64,000 bases of DNA, taken from contig CAZKCM010000004.1 in NCBI GenBank assembly GCA_964551315.1, forward strand, positions 1 to 64,000, read 5' to 3'. Position 1 is the first letter of the stretch; each line of letters opens with the position of its first letter. The translations under genes and the position numbers were made by a program. The DNA comes from Virgifigura sp964551315. Its GTDB lineage: Bacteria > Pseudomonadota > Alphaproteobacteria > Dongiales > Dongiaceae. Shown one piece after another: positions 1 to 8,919 of this stretch. The notes beneath the pieces were generated by a model. That model saw nothing but the letters and a program-made list of their open reading frames with translations, made no database searches and was not told the origin of the DNA.

Positions 1-548
1 CCAACATCCTGTTCATCTGCGGCGGTGCATTCGCCGGGCTCGAGAAGATCATCGCCGCTCGCGGGAAGGGGTCGGCGATCGGCTTCGGCGCCGACGTCCG
101 CGGCCCGGACGAGCGCCAGACGGGCGAGATCCTGCGCGAGGTCGAACCGGAGGATCTGCTGAAGTTCGGCTTGATCCCGGAGTTCGTCGGCCGGCTGCCG
201 GTCGTCGCCACGCTGGACGATCTCGATGAGCAGGCGCTCGTGGAGATTCTGACGAAGCCCAAGAACGCCCTGGTCAAGCAGTATCAGCGGCTGTTCGAGA
301 TGGAGAATGTCCGTCTCGAGTTCACCGACGATGCGCTCAAGGCGATCGCCCACCGGGCCATTCAGCGGAAGACCGGCGCGCGTGGCCTGCGTTCGATCAT
401 GGAGGGAATCCTCCTGGATCCGATGTTCGAGCTGCCCAGCCTCGAGGGCGTGGAGGGCATAGTCATCAGCCGGGAGGTGATCGATGGCAAGACACGGCCG
501 CTCTATATCTACACGGACCGACGCGAGGACGTGGGCACGGGGGCCTGA
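1..548 (+). CDS. clpX: ATP-dependent Clp protease ATP-binding subunit ClpX, 3' part only
   Basis: C-terminal part (about 182 codons, reading frame starting at base 3) of the AAA+ unfoldase that feeds substrates to ClpP in the cytoplasm. The start of the gene lies outside the window; the family is usually about 420 residues. Seen directly: the NILFICGGAFAGLE segment, the RGKGSAIGFGAD stretch containing the IGF loop that docks on ClpP, LIPEFVGRLPVV, and the sensor-2 region TGARGLRSIMEGILLDPMFE near the end. It is followed by lon in the same direction after about 138 bp, the usual clpX-lon order of proteobacteria. Identification is certain; only the missing 5' part is unknown. Confidence 0.97.
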   Translation, partial: NILFICGGAFAGLEKIIAARGKGSAIGFGADVRGPDERQTGEILREVEPEDLLKFGLIPEFVGRLPVVATLDDLDEQALVEILTKPKNALVKQYQRLFEMENVRLEFTDDALKAIAHRAIQRKTGARGLRSIMEGILLDPMFELPSLEGVEGIVISREVIDGKTRPLYIYTDRREDVGTGA

Positions 549-578
549 GCCGCCGCGGCCCGCGTCCGGCGGCTGCCC

Positions 579-606
579 CTTGAACCCGCGGTGGAACGCG
601 CCATTT
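579..606 (+). promoter_or_regulatory. Putative RpoH (sigma-32 type) promoter of lon
   Basis: CTTGAA at 579-584 and CCATTT at 601-606, separated by 16 bp, resemble the heat-shock consensus (CTTGAA, then a CCCAT-T-like -10). The site lies about 80 bp before the lon start. Lon is a heat-shock protein in many proteobacteria, which supports the reading. The call rests on pattern only; no transcript data. Confidence 0.5.
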
Positions 607-686
607 TGAGTGCGTCGCTTTCGAGACAGATCCCGTCTCAAGCTCCCGGCGCCGTCTGATCGGCGCTCTTCAATAACAGAGGGAAC

Positions 687-3095
687 ATGCTCGAAATTTC
701 TGGCGGTTCGCAGTACCCAGTCCTTCCCCTGCGCGATATCGTCGTCTTCCCGCACATGATCGTGCCGCTCTTCGTCGGCCGCGAGAAGTCGGTCCGCGCG
801 CTCGAGGACGTAATGAAGGACGACAAGCAGATCCTCCTGGTGACCCAGAAGAACGCGTCCCAGGACGATCCGACGCCGGCCGACATCTACTCCGTGGGAA
901 CCATCGGCACTGTCCTTCAGCTTCTGAAGCTGCCGGACGGAACCGTGAAGGTCCTGGTGGAAGGCGGACAGCGGGCCCGTATCGTCAAGTTCACCGACAA
1001 CGAGCTCTTCTTCGAGGCCATTGCCGAGCCCATCGCCGAACACGAGGGCGATAGCAAGGAGATCGAGGCGCTCGCGCGCACCGTGGTCTCGCAGTTCGAG
1101 CAGTACATCAAGCTCAACAAGAAGATCCCGCCCGAGGTTCTCGTCTCGATCAACCAGATCGAGGAGCCGAGCAAGCTCGCGGACACGGTCGCTTCGCATC
1201 TGGCGCTGAAGATCCCCGAGAAGCAGGAGCTTCTTGAGACGGCCGCCGTCAGCGAACGGCTGGAGCGCGTCTACACCCACATGGAGAACGAGATCGGTGT
1301 CCTCCAGGTGGAGAAGCGCATCCGCAGCCGGGTCAAGCGCCAGATGGAGAAGACCCAGCGCGAGTACTACCTCAACGAGCAGCTCAAGGCGATCCAGAAG
1401 GAGCTCGGCGAGGGCGAGGACGGTCGGGACGAGCTCGCCGAGATCGAGGAACGGATCGAGAAAACCAAGCTGAGCAAGGAAGCTCGCGAGAAGGCCCACG
1501 CCGAGTTGAAGAAGCTGCGGTCGATGAGCCCGATGTCGGCCGAGGCGACGGTGGTGCGCAACTACCTCGACTGGCTGCTCAGCATTCCGTGGAAGAAGCC
1601 GACGAAGATCAAGCGCGACCTCAAGCTGGCCGAGAAGGTGCTCAACGCGGACCATTACGGCCTGGAGAAGGTCAAGGAGCGCATCCTTGAGTATCTCGCG
1701 GTCCAGCAGCGCATGAAGAAGGTCAAGGGACCGATTCTCTGCCTGGTCGGCCCGCCGGGAGTCGGCAAGACCTCGCTGGGCAAGTCCATCGCCAAGGCGA
1801 CGGGACGCAACTTCGTGCGCATGTCGCTGGGCGGCGTCCGCGACGAGGCGGAGATCCGCGGCCATCGGCGGACCTATATCGGTTCGATGCCGGGCAAGAT
1901 CATCCAGGCGATGAAGAAGGCGAAGTCGTCCAACCCGCTCTTCCTCCTGGACGAGGTCGACAAGCTGGGCGCGGATTGGCGCGGCGATCCGTCATCGGCG
2001 CTCTTGGAGGTGCTCGACCCCGAGCAGAACTCGAGCTTCAACGACCACTACCTCGAGGTCGACTACGACCTGTCCGACATCATGTTCGTGACGACGGCGA
2101 ACACGTTGCGGATGCCGCAGCCGCTGATGGACCGCATGGAGATCATTCGCATCCCCGGTTACACCGAGGACGAGAAGGTCGAGATCGCCAAGCGGCACCT
2201 GATCCCGAAGCAGATGAAGGAGCATGGGCTCAGGAAGGCGGAGTGGTCGGTCTCCGAGGACGCGCTGCGCGACATCATCCGCTACTACACGCGGGAAGCG
2301 GGCGTGCGCAATCTTGAGCGTGAGATCGCCAATCTCGCCCGCAAGTCGATCAAGGAGATTCTGATGAAGAATCTCCAGAAGGTGACGATCACCCGCCGCA
2401 ATCTCGAGAAATATGCCGGCGTCCGGCGGTACCGCTTCGGCCAGGCGGAGCTCGAGGATCTGGTGGGCGTGACCACCGGCCTGGCCTGGACCGAGGTGGG
2501 CGGCGAGATCCTGTCGATCGAGGCGGTCACGGTGCCGGGCAAGGGCAAGGTGATCACCACCGGCAAGCTCGGCGACGTGATGCGCGAATCGGTGCAAGCG
2601 GCCGAGAGCTACGTCAAGTCGCGCGCCGTCGATTTCGGCATCGTGCCGACGGTGTTCGAACGGAAGGACATCCACGTCCACGTGCCGGAAGGCGCAACGC
2701 CGAAGGACGGTCCGTCCGCCGGCGTGGCGATGGTGACGTCGATCGTCTCGGTGCTGACCGGCATCCCGGTGCGCCGCGAAGTGGCGATGACCGGCGAGGT
2801 TACGCTGCGCGGTCGGGTCCTGCCGATCGGCGGCTTGAAGGAAAAGCTGCTTGCGGCGCTGCGGGCGGGAATCAAGACGGTGGTGATTCCGGCGGAAAAC
2901 GAGAAGGACCTCACCGAAATCCCGGACAACGTGAAACGGGGCCTGAAGATCATCGCCGTGTCGACCGTCGACGAGGTGTTGAAGCTGGCGCTCGTCGAGC
3001 CCTTGACGCCGATCGAGTGGATCGAACCCGCCGAAGTCGACAAGGTCTCGTCAAAGCAGCCAGCCGATGAGCGCGGTGGTATCGTCACCCATTGA
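687..3095 (+). CDS. lon: ATP-dependent protease Lon (endopeptidase La)
   Basis: Full-length Lon, 802 aa. It degrades misfolded and regulatory proteins in the cytoplasm with ATP. The N-terminal substrate-binding domain starts with YPVLPLRDIVVFPHM. It is followed by a coiled region, the AAA+ module with Walker A GPPGVGKT at residues 355-362 and Walker B LFLLDEVDK at about 417-425, and the C-terminal Ser-Lys protease domain. That domain has catalytic Ser677 in PKDGPSAGV and Lys720 in GGLKEKLLAA, 43 residues apart as in E. coli Lon. GAGGGA 8 bp before the ATG fits this start. The gene follows clpX and has a possible heat-shock promoter upstream. Ordinary in length and motifs. Confidence 0.98.
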   Translation: MLEISGGSQYPVLPLRDIVVFPHMIVPLFVGREKSVRALEDVMKDDKQILLVTQKNASQDDPTPADIYSVGTIGTVLQLLKLPDGTVKVLVEGGQRARIVKFTDNELFFEAIAEPIAEHEGDSKEIEALARTVVSQFEQYIKLNKKIPPEVLVSINQIEEPSKLADTVASHLALKIPEKQELLETAAVSERLERVYTHMENEIGVLQVEKRIRSRVKRQMEKTQREYYLNEQLKAIQKELGEGEDGRDELAEIEERIEKTKLSKEAREKAHAELKKLRSMSPMSAEATVVRNYLDWLLSIPWKKPTKIKRDLKLAEKVLNADHYGLEKVKERILEYLAVQQRMKKVKGPILCLVGPPGVGKTSLGKSIAKATGRNFVRMSLGGVRDEAEIRGHRRTYIGSMPGKIIQAMKKAKSSNPLFLLDEVDKLGADWRGDPSSALLEVLDPEQNSSFNDHYLEVDYDLSDIMFVTTANTLRMPQPLMDRMEIIRIPGYTEDEKVEIAKRHLIPKQMKEHGLRKAEWSVSEDALRDIIRYYTREAGVRNLEREIANLARKSIKEILMKNLQKVTITRRNLEKYAGVRRYRFGQAELEDLVGVTTGLAWTEVGGEILSIEAVTVPGKGKVITTGKLGDVMRESVQAAESYVKSRAVDFGIVPTVFERKDIHVHVPEGATPKDGPSAGVAMVTSIVSVLTGIPVRREVAMTGEVTLRGRVLPIGGLKEKLLAALRAGIKTVVIPAENEKDLTEIPDNVKRGLKIIAVSTVDEVLKLALVEPLTPIEWIEPAEVDKVSSKQPADERGGIVTH

Positions 3096-3103
3096 TGGGG
3101 TCG

Positions 3104-3140
3104 CGTGCCGGGAGTCGAAAAAATGCCGACTCCCGGCACG
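3104..3140 (+). terminator. Perfect 14-bp stem-loop after lon
   Basis: Inverted repeat 3104-3117 / 3127-3140 with a 9-base, A-rich loop, starting 9 bp after the lon stop codon. There is no T-run on the + strand after it, so it may be a transcript-stabilising or factor-assisted terminator and not a classic intrinsic one. Confidence 0.6.
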
Positions 3141-3179
3141 AAAGCCGCGGAATTCTGGGGATAAGCGCCGTTCTTAGGA

Positions 3180-3207
3180 TTGACGTCACTGAAAGCCGCG
3201 ATCTAAA
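3180..3207 (+). promoter_or_regulatory. Putative housekeeping promoter of the HU gene
   Basis: TTGACG at 3180-3185 and TCTAAA at 3202-3207 with a 16-bp spacer, about 72 bp before the HU start. A second -10-like hexamer TATACT lies at 3236-3241 but lacks a good -35. Pattern match only. Confidence 0.45.
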
Positions 3208-3278
3208 CTCCGGGCTTCCTAGCTCGGCAACTGTCTATACTCTTACTTTCTTTGGACGATACGAGGGGGGTATTCCAC

Positions 3279-3551
3279 GTGAATAAAAACGAACTTATTG
3301 GGGTTGTCGCCGATAGTACTGGCCTGTCGCGCAGCGATGCGAGCAAGGCCGTCGACGGCGTCTTCGACGCGATCTCTGCGGCCCTGAAGAAGGGCGATGA
3401 GGTACGGCTGGTTGGCTTCGGCACGTTCTCCGTATCGAAGCGCGCCGCGTCCGAAGGGCGCAATCCTCGAACCGGCGAAAAGATTCAGATCCCGGCTTCG
3501 AAGCAGCCGAAGTTCAAGGCCGGGAAGGGGTTGAAGGACGCTATCCAGTAA
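3279..3551 (+). CDS. hupB: DNA-binding protein HU (beta type)
   Basis: Small histone-like protein that bends and compacts DNA as a dimer. I place the start at a GTG (3279), giving the family-typical 90 aa beginning MNKNELIGVVAD. The strong AGGGGGG at 3264-3270 sits 8 bases before it, whereas the longer open frame adds nine residues no HU has. Visible family features are the DNA-binding arm RNPRTGEKIQIPA at residues 61-73 and the C-terminal PKFKAGKGLKDAI. It lies downstream of lon, as in many proteobacteria, and is followed by a strong intrinsic terminator. Confidence 0.96.
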   Translation: MNKNELIGVVADSTGLSRSDASKAVDGVFDAISAALKKGDEVRLVGFGTFSVSKRAASEGRNPRTGEKIQIPASKQPKFKAGKGLKDAIQ

Positions 3552-3575
3552 CCTCGCCTGCGAATGTACGCCGGG

Positions 3576-3605
3576 CCGGCCGCCTTCTGGCGGCCGGTCG
3601 CTTTT
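3576..3605 (+). terminator. Intrinsic terminator of the HU gene
   Basis: Nine-base-pair GC stem 3576-3584 / 3589-3597 with loop TTCT, followed by TCGCTTTTT. Starts 24 bp after the HU stop. Confidence 0.85.
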
Positions 3606-3693
3606 TGGGCTAGTCTTGGAGCCGGATCGATCCCGCGTGGGATCGTGAGACGGTCCGGCGGACGGTCAAGCCGGGCGGTCCGCGCAATGGTGC

Positions 3694-3769
3694 GGGCGAT
3701 TAGCTCAGTTGGTAGAGCGCCTGCTTTACACGCAGGATGTCGGCGGTTCGAGTCCGTCATCGCCCACCA
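3694..3769 (+). tRNA. tRNA-Val (anticodon TAC)
   Basis: Seventy-six bases including an encoded CCA. The acceptor stem GGGCGAT pairs with ATCGCCC; D-arm TAGCTCAGTTGGTAGAGC; anticodon stem CCTGC/GCAGG around loop TTTACAC (anticodon TAC); T-arm with GGTTCGAGTCC. All four arms fold by eye. Confidence 0.96.
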
Positions 3770-3888
3770 GCCAGCGGCCCGAGCGCATCGGACACCGCCG
3801 CAGCGGCGAGAATAAGGCGGCCCCCGGGAACGCCACTTGACAGCGCGGGGTAGCGCGCGTACATGAAGCGTCCCCGCCGCAACGGGAT

Positions 3889-3965
<77 letters not shown>

Positions 3966-4047
3966 TTTCTTGCGCCGCCCGCAATCCGATCCGCATCGAT
4001 TCGGCATGTTCCATCGGCACCGAAAGAGAGGTCGAGCCGGGGTGTCC

Positions 4048-4084
4048 GGTTGCCATTTTTTTGCCTTTTCCGTTCGCGGCAACC
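4048..4084 (+). other. Inverted repeat with internal T-run between tRNA-Asp and nuoA
   Basis: GGTTGCC at 4048-4054 pairs with GGCAACC at 4078-4084 around a loop that contains seven consecutive T. The 247-bp gap 3966-4212 should hold the end of the tRNA transcript and the promoter of the nuo operon. I found no convincing -35/-10 pair in it, and this repeat is its only clear structure. Confidence 0.35.
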
Positions 4085-4212
4085 ACCTTATTGTGTCGGC
4101 GGCTCGAAGGGGGGGCCGCAACCGCAAAAGGGGGCTTGGCGCCGGCGCCGTCACGGTATGACCGGCAGGTTCACCATCGGGATTTGACGGGATTTGACGC
4201 GATTGGAACGCC

Positions 4213-4578
4213 ATGGAAGCGCTGCTTCTTGAGTATCTGCCGATCCTCATCTTTCTCGGGATCGCCGTGGGCCTCTCGGCCGTGATGATCGGCGCGTCTC
4301 TTGTTCTCGCCCGACAGCGTCCGGATCCGGAGAAGTTGTCGCCCTATGAGTGTGGGTTCGAGGCGTTCGACGATGCCCGCCGCAAGTTCGACGTGCGCTT
4401 CTATCTGGTGGCCATCCTGTTCATCATATTCGATCTTGAGGTTGCCTTTTTGTTCCCATGGGCTATCTCTCTTGGTGACGTCGGAGCCTTCGGCTTCTGG
4501 TCGATGATCGGCTTTCTCGGCATCCTGACCGTTGGCTTCATCTACGAGTGGAAGAAGGGAGCCTTGGAATGGGAGTGA
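4213..4578 (+). CDS. nuoA: NADH-quinone oxidoreductase subunit A
   Basis: Small membrane subunit of respiratory complex I, 121 aa with three hydrophobic helices (about residues 8-33, 65-85 and 90-110). The conserved loop SPYECGFEAFDDARRKFDVRF between helices 1 and 2 is diagnostic for NuoA and lies at the quinone-tunnel junction. First gene of a complete nuoA-N operon; its stop overlaps the nuoB start. Confidence 0.97.
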   Translation: MEALLLEYLPILIFLGIAVGLSAVMIGASLVLARQRPDPEKLSPYECGFEAFDDARRKFDVRFYLVAILFIIFDLEVAFLFPWAISLGDVGAFGFWSMIGFLGILTVGFIYEWKKGALEWE

Positions 4579-5114
4579 CGTCGTTGCGGGAAGGCGCGCC
4601 GCTCGCCCCAGGCCCGGCACAGGACGCCGTGCTCCGCGCCGTCAATACCGAGCTGACCGACAAGGGATTCGTTGTCGCCCAGCTTGACAAGCTGGTGAAC
4701 TGGGCTCGCACCGGCTCGCTCTGGCCGATGACCTTCGGCCTCGCCTGCTGCGCGGTCGAGATGATGCATGCCTACATGGCGCGCTACGACCTCGATCGGT
4801 TCGGTGTCGTGACTCGCGGCAGCCCGCGCCACTCGGACGTGATGATCGTCGCGGGCACGCTCTGCAACAAGATGGCGCCGGCTCTGCGCAAGGTCTACGA
4901 CCAGATGGCGGAGCCACGCTGGGTCATCTCCATGGGCTCCTGTGCGAACGGGGGCGGGTACTACCACTATTCCTATTCGGTCGTGCGGGGCTGCGACCGC
5001 ATCGTCCCCGTAGACATCTATGTGCCCGGCTGCCCGCCCACGGCCGAGGCCCTGGTCTATGGCATTCTGCAGCTCCAGAAGAAGATCAGGCGAACCGGCA
5101 CGATCGCCCGGTGA
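4569..5114 (+). CDS. nuoB: NADH-quinone oxidoreductase subunit B
   Basis: Peripheral-arm subunit carrying the terminal [4Fe-4S] cluster N2 that reduces quinone. 181 aa from the ATG at 4569, which overlaps the nuoA stop and follows AGGGAG; a longer frame from 4548 has no ribosome site of its own. Cluster ligands are visible as adjacent Cys60-Cys61 (FGLACCAVEMMHA), Cys125 (SMGSCANGGG) and Cys155 (YVPGCPP), with the spacing known for this subunit. Confidence 0.98.
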   Translation: MGVTSLREGAPLAPGPAQDAVLRAVNTELTDKGFVVAQLDKLVNWARTGSLWPMTFGLACCAVEMMHAYMARYDLDRFGVVTRGSPRHSDVMIVAGTLCNKMAPALRKVYDQMAEPRWVISMGSCANGGGYYHYSYSVVRGCDRIVPVDIYVPGCPPTAEALVYGILQLQKKIRRTGTIAR

Positions 5115-5165
5115 GGACACGACGAACGGACGAGCTGCTCCATCGGCACTGACGCGGCGGCAATC

Positions 5166-5783
5166 ATGAATCAGGCTTTGCGGGATCTCGGCGAGTATCT
5201 TTCGGTCGCCCTCGGCGACGCCATGCTGGAGTTTGAGGTCGCCCGGGACGAGCTCGCCATTCGGGTTCGGCGGGAGGCGATCGTGCGGGTGCTGACCCTT
5301 CTGCGCGACGACAGCAATTGCCAGTTCAAACTGCTGGTCGATCTCTGCGGGGTCGACTACCCCGATCGCGACGAACGATTCGAGGTCGTCTACAACCTGC
5401 TCAGCCTCAAGCACAACCAGCGCATCCGGGTGAAGCTGTCGACCGACGAGGACACCCCGGTGCCGTCCGTGACCGGCGTCTTCAATTGTGCCGCCTGGTA
5501 CGAGCGCGAGGCATGGGACCTGTTCGGCATCTTCTTCTCCGACCACCCGGACCTGCGGCGGATTCTCACTGATTACGGTTTCGAGGGGCACCCGCTCCGC
5601 AAGGACTTCCCACTCACCGGCCATGTCGAGGTTCGCTACGACCAGGAGCAGAAGCGCGTGGTCTACAACCCTGTCGATCTCGTCCAGGAGTTCCGCAATT
5701 TCGATTTCATCAGCCCGTGGGAGGGCATGACGCCGCAGCCCCCCTTGCCGGGCGACGAGAAGGCCGCGGAGGGACAGTCCTGA
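5166..5783 (+). CDS. nuoC: NADH-quinone oxidoreductase subunit C
   Basis: 205 aa, the 30-kDa type subunit of the peripheral arm that packs on NuoD. The family signature YEREAWDLFGIFFSDHPDLRRIL is followed by GHPLRKDFPLTGHVEVRYD. It is a separate gene from nuoD, as in other alphaproteobacteria (E. coli has a nuoCD fusion). The stop codon overlaps the nuoD ATG by one base (TGATG). A 51-bp gap separates it from nuoB. Confidence 0.97.
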   Translation: MNQALRDLGEYLSVALGDAMLEFEVARDELAIRVRREAIVRVLTLLRDDSNCQFKLLVDLCGVDYPDRDERFEVVYNLLSLKHNQRIRVKLSTDEDTPVPSVTGVFNCAAWYEREAWDLFGIFFSDHPDLRRILTDYGFEGHPLRKDFPLTGHVEVRYDQEQKRVVYNPVDLVQEFRNFDFISPWEGMTPQPPLPGDEKAAEGQS

Positions 5784-6961
5784 TGCCCGAGGCGACGATC
5801 AAGCCCGTGACCATGAACTTCGGGCCGCAGCATCCGGCGGCCCACGGCGTGCTGCGCCTGGTCATGGAAATGGACGGCGAGGTCGTGACCCGCCTCGACC
5901 CGCATATCGGATTGCTCCATCGGGGGACCGAGAAGCTTATCGAGTACAAGACCTATCTCCAGGCAATCCCTTACTTCGATCGCCTGGACTACGTCTCGCC
6001 GATGAGCCAGGAGCACGCCTTCGTTCTGGCGATCGAGAAGCTCCTCGGGCTCGAGGTGCCGTTGCGCGGCCAGTACATCCGGACGATGTTCGACGAGATC
6101 ACCCGGATCCTGAATCATCTGCTGAACATCCCCGCCTATGCGATGGATGTCGGCGCCATGACGCCGTTCCTCTGGTGCTTCGAGCAGCGCGAACTCCTCA
6201 TGGAGTTCTACGAGCGGGTGAGCGGCGCGCGGCTGCACGCGGCCTATTACCGCCCGGGCGGGGTCCATCAGGACCTGCCGGCGGGGCTGACCGACGACAT
6301 CATGGCCTGGGCCGAGAAGTTCCCGAAGGTCATCGACGACATCGACGAGCTGCTGACGGAGAACCGCATCTTCAAGCAGCGTCTGGTCGATATCGGCATT
6401 GTCTCGGCCGAGGACGCGCTGGATTGGGGCTTCACCGGGCCGATGCTGCGCGGCTCGGGCGTGCCCTGGGACCTGCGCAAGGCACAGCCCTACATGGTCT
6501 ACGACCGGATGAAGTTCGACATTCCGGTCGGCAAGAACGGTGACTGCTATGACCGCTACCTCGTTCGGATGGAGGAGATGCGGCAGAGCCTGCGCATCAT
6601 CAAGCAGTGCATCGAAGAGATGCCGGACGGGCCGGTGACCAGCAACGACAGAAAGGTCGTGCCGCCGCCGCGCGCCGAGATGAAGCGGTCGATGGAGGCC
6701 CTCATCCATCATTTCAAGCTCTACACCGAAGGATTCCATGTGCCGCCGGGCGAGACCTATACGGCGGTAGAGGCACCGAAAGGCGAGTTCGGCGTCTATC
6801 TCGTCTCCGACGGCAGCAACAAGCCGTATCGCTGCAAGATCCGCACGCCGGGCTTTGCCCATTTACAGGCGATGGATTTCGTCAGCCGCGGGCACATGCT
6901 CGCCGATTCGGTCGCCATCCTCGGTTCCATGGACATCGTATTCGGCGAGATCGACCGATGA
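5783..6961 (+). CDS. nuoD: NADH-quinone oxidoreductase subunit D
   Basis: 392 aa, the 49-kDa type subunit that forms the quinone-binding pocket with NuoB. Start at the ATG overlapping the nuoC stop, with GGAGGG upstream; the mature-like N-terminus MPEATIKPVTMNFGPQHPAA is family-typical. The GPQHPAAHGVLR loop with its quinone-site His, DRLDYVSPMSQEH, and the C-terminal SMDIVFGEIDR are all present. Its stop overlaps nuoE by four bases (ATGA). Confidence 0.98.
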   Translation: MPEATIKPVTMNFGPQHPAAHGVLRLVMEMDGEVVTRLDPHIGLLHRGTEKLIEYKTYLQAIPYFDRLDYVSPMSQEHAFVLAIEKLLGLEVPLRGQYIRTMFDEITRILNHLLNIPAYAMDVGAMTPFLWCFEQRELLMEFYERVSGARLHAAYYRPGGVHQDLPAGLTDDIMAWAEKFPKVIDDIDELLTENRIFKQRLVDIGIVSAEDALDWGFTGPMLRGSGVPWDLRKAQPYMVYDRMKFDIPVGKNGDCYDRYLVRMEEMRQSLRIIKQCIEEMPDGPVTSNDRKVVPPPRAEMKRSMEALIHHFKLYTEGFHVPPGETYTAVEAPKGEFGVYLVSDGSNKPYRCKIRTPGFAHLQAMDFVSRGHMLADSVAILGSMDIVFGEIDR

Positions 6962-7611
6962 ACAACGCCACTCCGAGTGTTGCCGCCGCGCAGCCGGCGA
7001 GCTTCGCCTTCACGCCTGAAAACCTGAAGCGCGCCGAAAAGATCCTCGGCCGCTATCCGGCGGATCGCAAGGCAAGCGCGGTCCTGGCGCTGCTCGATCT
7101 CGCCCAGCGCCAGTCGGGCGGCTGGTTGCCCCGGGCCGCGATGGACTATGTGGCGGAATTCCTGGAGATGGCGCCGATTCGGGTTTACGAGGTCGCCACC
7201 TTCTACACCATGTTCAACCTGAAGCCGGTGGGGAAGTTCCACATCCAGGTCTGCCGCACCACACCCTGCTGGCTGCGCGGCTCGGACGATCTGACGCGGG
7301 CCTGCCAGAAGAAGCTCGGCATCGACCTGCACGAGCGGACGGAGGACGGCCTGTTCTCGCTGGTCGAGGTGGAATGCCTCGGCGCCTGCGTGAATGCCCC
7401 CATGGTGCAGATCAACGACGACTATTACGAGGACCTGACGCCGGAACGGCTCGAAGCGATCATCGACGCCCTCGCGCGCGGCGAGAAGCCCCCCATCGGT
7501 TCGCAGACCGGTCGGCAGGGGTCGGCCCCGGCGGGCGCACCCCTGGAGGGCGCCGGCGCCACGACCAGCACGGCGCCCGCCAAGAGCGGCGACGGACAGG
7601 CGGGAGAATAG
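6958..7611 (+). CDS. nuoE: NADH-quinone oxidoreductase subunit E
   Basis: 217 aa, 24-kDa type subunit with a thioredoxin-like [2Fe-2S] domain (cluster N1a) next to NuoF. Ligands are Cys99-x4-Cys104 and Cys140-x3-Cys144. The start is the ATG overlapping the nuoD stop. After the conserved core (ends near residue 175) there is a 40-residue low-complexity tail rich in Gly, Ala, Pro and Ser with no counterpart in E. coli NuoE. Such tails occur in alphaproteobacterial homologues. Confidence 0.97.
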   Translation: MNNATPSVAAAQPASFAFTPENLKRAEKILGRYPADRKASAVLALLDLAQRQSGGWLPRAAMDYVAEFLEMAPIRVYEVATFYTMFNLKPVGKFHIQVCRTTPCWLRGSDDLTRACQKKLGIDLHERTEDGLFSLVEVECLGACVNAPMVQINDDYYEDLTPERLEAIIDALARGEKPPIGSQTGRQGSAPAGAPLEGAGATTSTAPAKSGDGQAGE

Positions 7612-7613
7612 GG

Positions 7614-8909
7614 ATGCTGCGCGACGAGGATCGCGTCTTCAGGAATCTGTACGGGACCGAAGACTGGCGGTTGGCCGGCGCCCGCAAGCGCGGGATCTGG
7701 GACAACACCAAGGACCTCCTGGCCCGCGGCCGGGACGCCATCATCGAGGAGATCAAGAAGTCCGACCTGCGCGGCCGCGGCGGCGCTGGCTTCCCGACCG
7801 GGCTGAAGTGGTCCTTCATGCCGAAGCAGTCGGACGGCCGACCGGCCTATCTGGTGGTCAACGCGGACGAATCGGAGCCCGGTACCTGCAAGGATCGTGA
7901 CATCCTGCGCTTCGACCCGCACATGCTGCTCGAAGGCTGTCTCGTCGCCGGTTTCGCGATGGGGGCGAACACCTGCTACATCTACATCCGCGGCGAGTTC
8001 TTCAACGAGGCCTCGCATGTCCAGGCCGCCATTGACGAGGCCTACGACGCCGGCCTGATCGGAAAGAACGCCTGCGGCTCGGGCTGGGATTACGACATCT
8101 ATCTCCACCGCGGCGCCGGCGCCTACATCTGCGGCGAGGAGACGGCGCTGCTCGAGAGCCTCGAAGGCAAGAAGGGGATGCCGCGGCTGAAGCCGCCCTT
8201 CCCGGCGGCGGTCGGTCTTTATGGCTGCCCCACGACCATCAACAACGTTGAGACGATCGCCGTCGCGCCGACGATTCTGCGGCGGGGCGCGGCCTGGTGG
8301 AGCAGCCTCGGCCGCCCCAAGAACACGGGAACCAAGATCTTCTGCATCTCCGGCCACGTGAACAAGCCGTGCAACGTGGAGGAGGAGATGGGAATCCCGA
8401 TGCGGGAGCTCATCGAGCGCCACGCCGGCGGCGTGCGCGGTGGCTGGGACAATCTGCTCGCGGTCATCCCCGGCGGGTCGTCGGTACCGCTGCTGCCGAA
8501 ATCGATCTGCGACACCGTGCTCATGGATTTCGACAGCCTGCGCGAGGTGAAGTCGGGCCTCGGAACGGCGGCCGTCATCGTCATGGACAAGTCGACGGAC
8601 GTGATCGCCGCGATCTCGCGCCTGTCGCATTTCTACATGCACGAAAGCTGCGGCCAGTGCACGCCCTGCCGCGAGGGCACCGGCTGGATGTGGCGGGTCA
8701 TGGAACGGATGGTTCGCGGCAACGCGCGGGTCGAGGAGATCGATATGCTGCTCGACGTCGCCGGCCAGGTGGAAGGACACACCATCTGCGCCCTCGGCGA
8801 CGCGGCCGCTTGGCCGATCCAGGGTCTGATCCGTCACTTCCGGCCCGAGATGGAACGGCGGATTCGCGAGTATCGCGACCGGCGCACCACGGCCGCGGCG
8901 GCGGAGTAG
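7614..8909 (+). CDS. nuoF: NADH-quinone oxidoreductase subunit F
   Basis: 431 aa, 51-kDa type subunit binding NADH, FMN and [4Fe-4S] cluster N3; the electron entry point. The glycine-rich nucleotide site RGRGGAGFPTGLKW is at residues 53-66. VVNADESEPGTCKDRD follows, and the cluster ligands are Cys346, Cys349, Cys352 (SCGQCTPCREG) and Cys392 (HTICALGDAAA). The start is two bases after the nuoE stop and is preceded by GGGAGAATAGGG; a longer open frame upstream overlaps nuoE and is rejected. Confidence 0.98.
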   Translation: MLRDEDRVFRNLYGTEDWRLAGARKRGIWDNTKDLLARGRDAIIEEIKKSDLRGRGGAGFPTGLKWSFMPKQSDGRPAYLVVNADESEPGTCKDRDILRFDPHMLLEGCLVAGFAMGANTCYIYIRGEFFNEASHVQAAIDEAYDAGLIGKNACGSGWDYDIYLHRGAGAYICGEETALLESLEGKKGMPRLKPPFPAAVGLYGCPTTINNVETIAVAPTILRRGAAWWSSLGRPKNTGTKIFCISGHVNKPCNVEEEMGIPMRELIERHAGGVRGGWDNLLAVIPGGSSVPLLPKSICDTVLMDFDSLREVKSGLGTAAVIVMDKSTDVIAAISRLSHFYMHESCGQCTPCREGTGWMWRVMERMVRGNARVEEIDMLLDVAGQVEGHTICALGDAAAWPIQGLIRHFRPEMERRIREYRDRRTTAAAAE

Positions 8910-8919
8910 GAGAGGGTTT

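Noticed and set aside
3628..3645. Seven-bp hairpin CGATCCC/GGGATCG between the HU terminator and tRNA-Val
   Set aside because: No T-run and a good terminator lies just upstream; kept only as a note, since chance or a tRNA leader structure is as likely.
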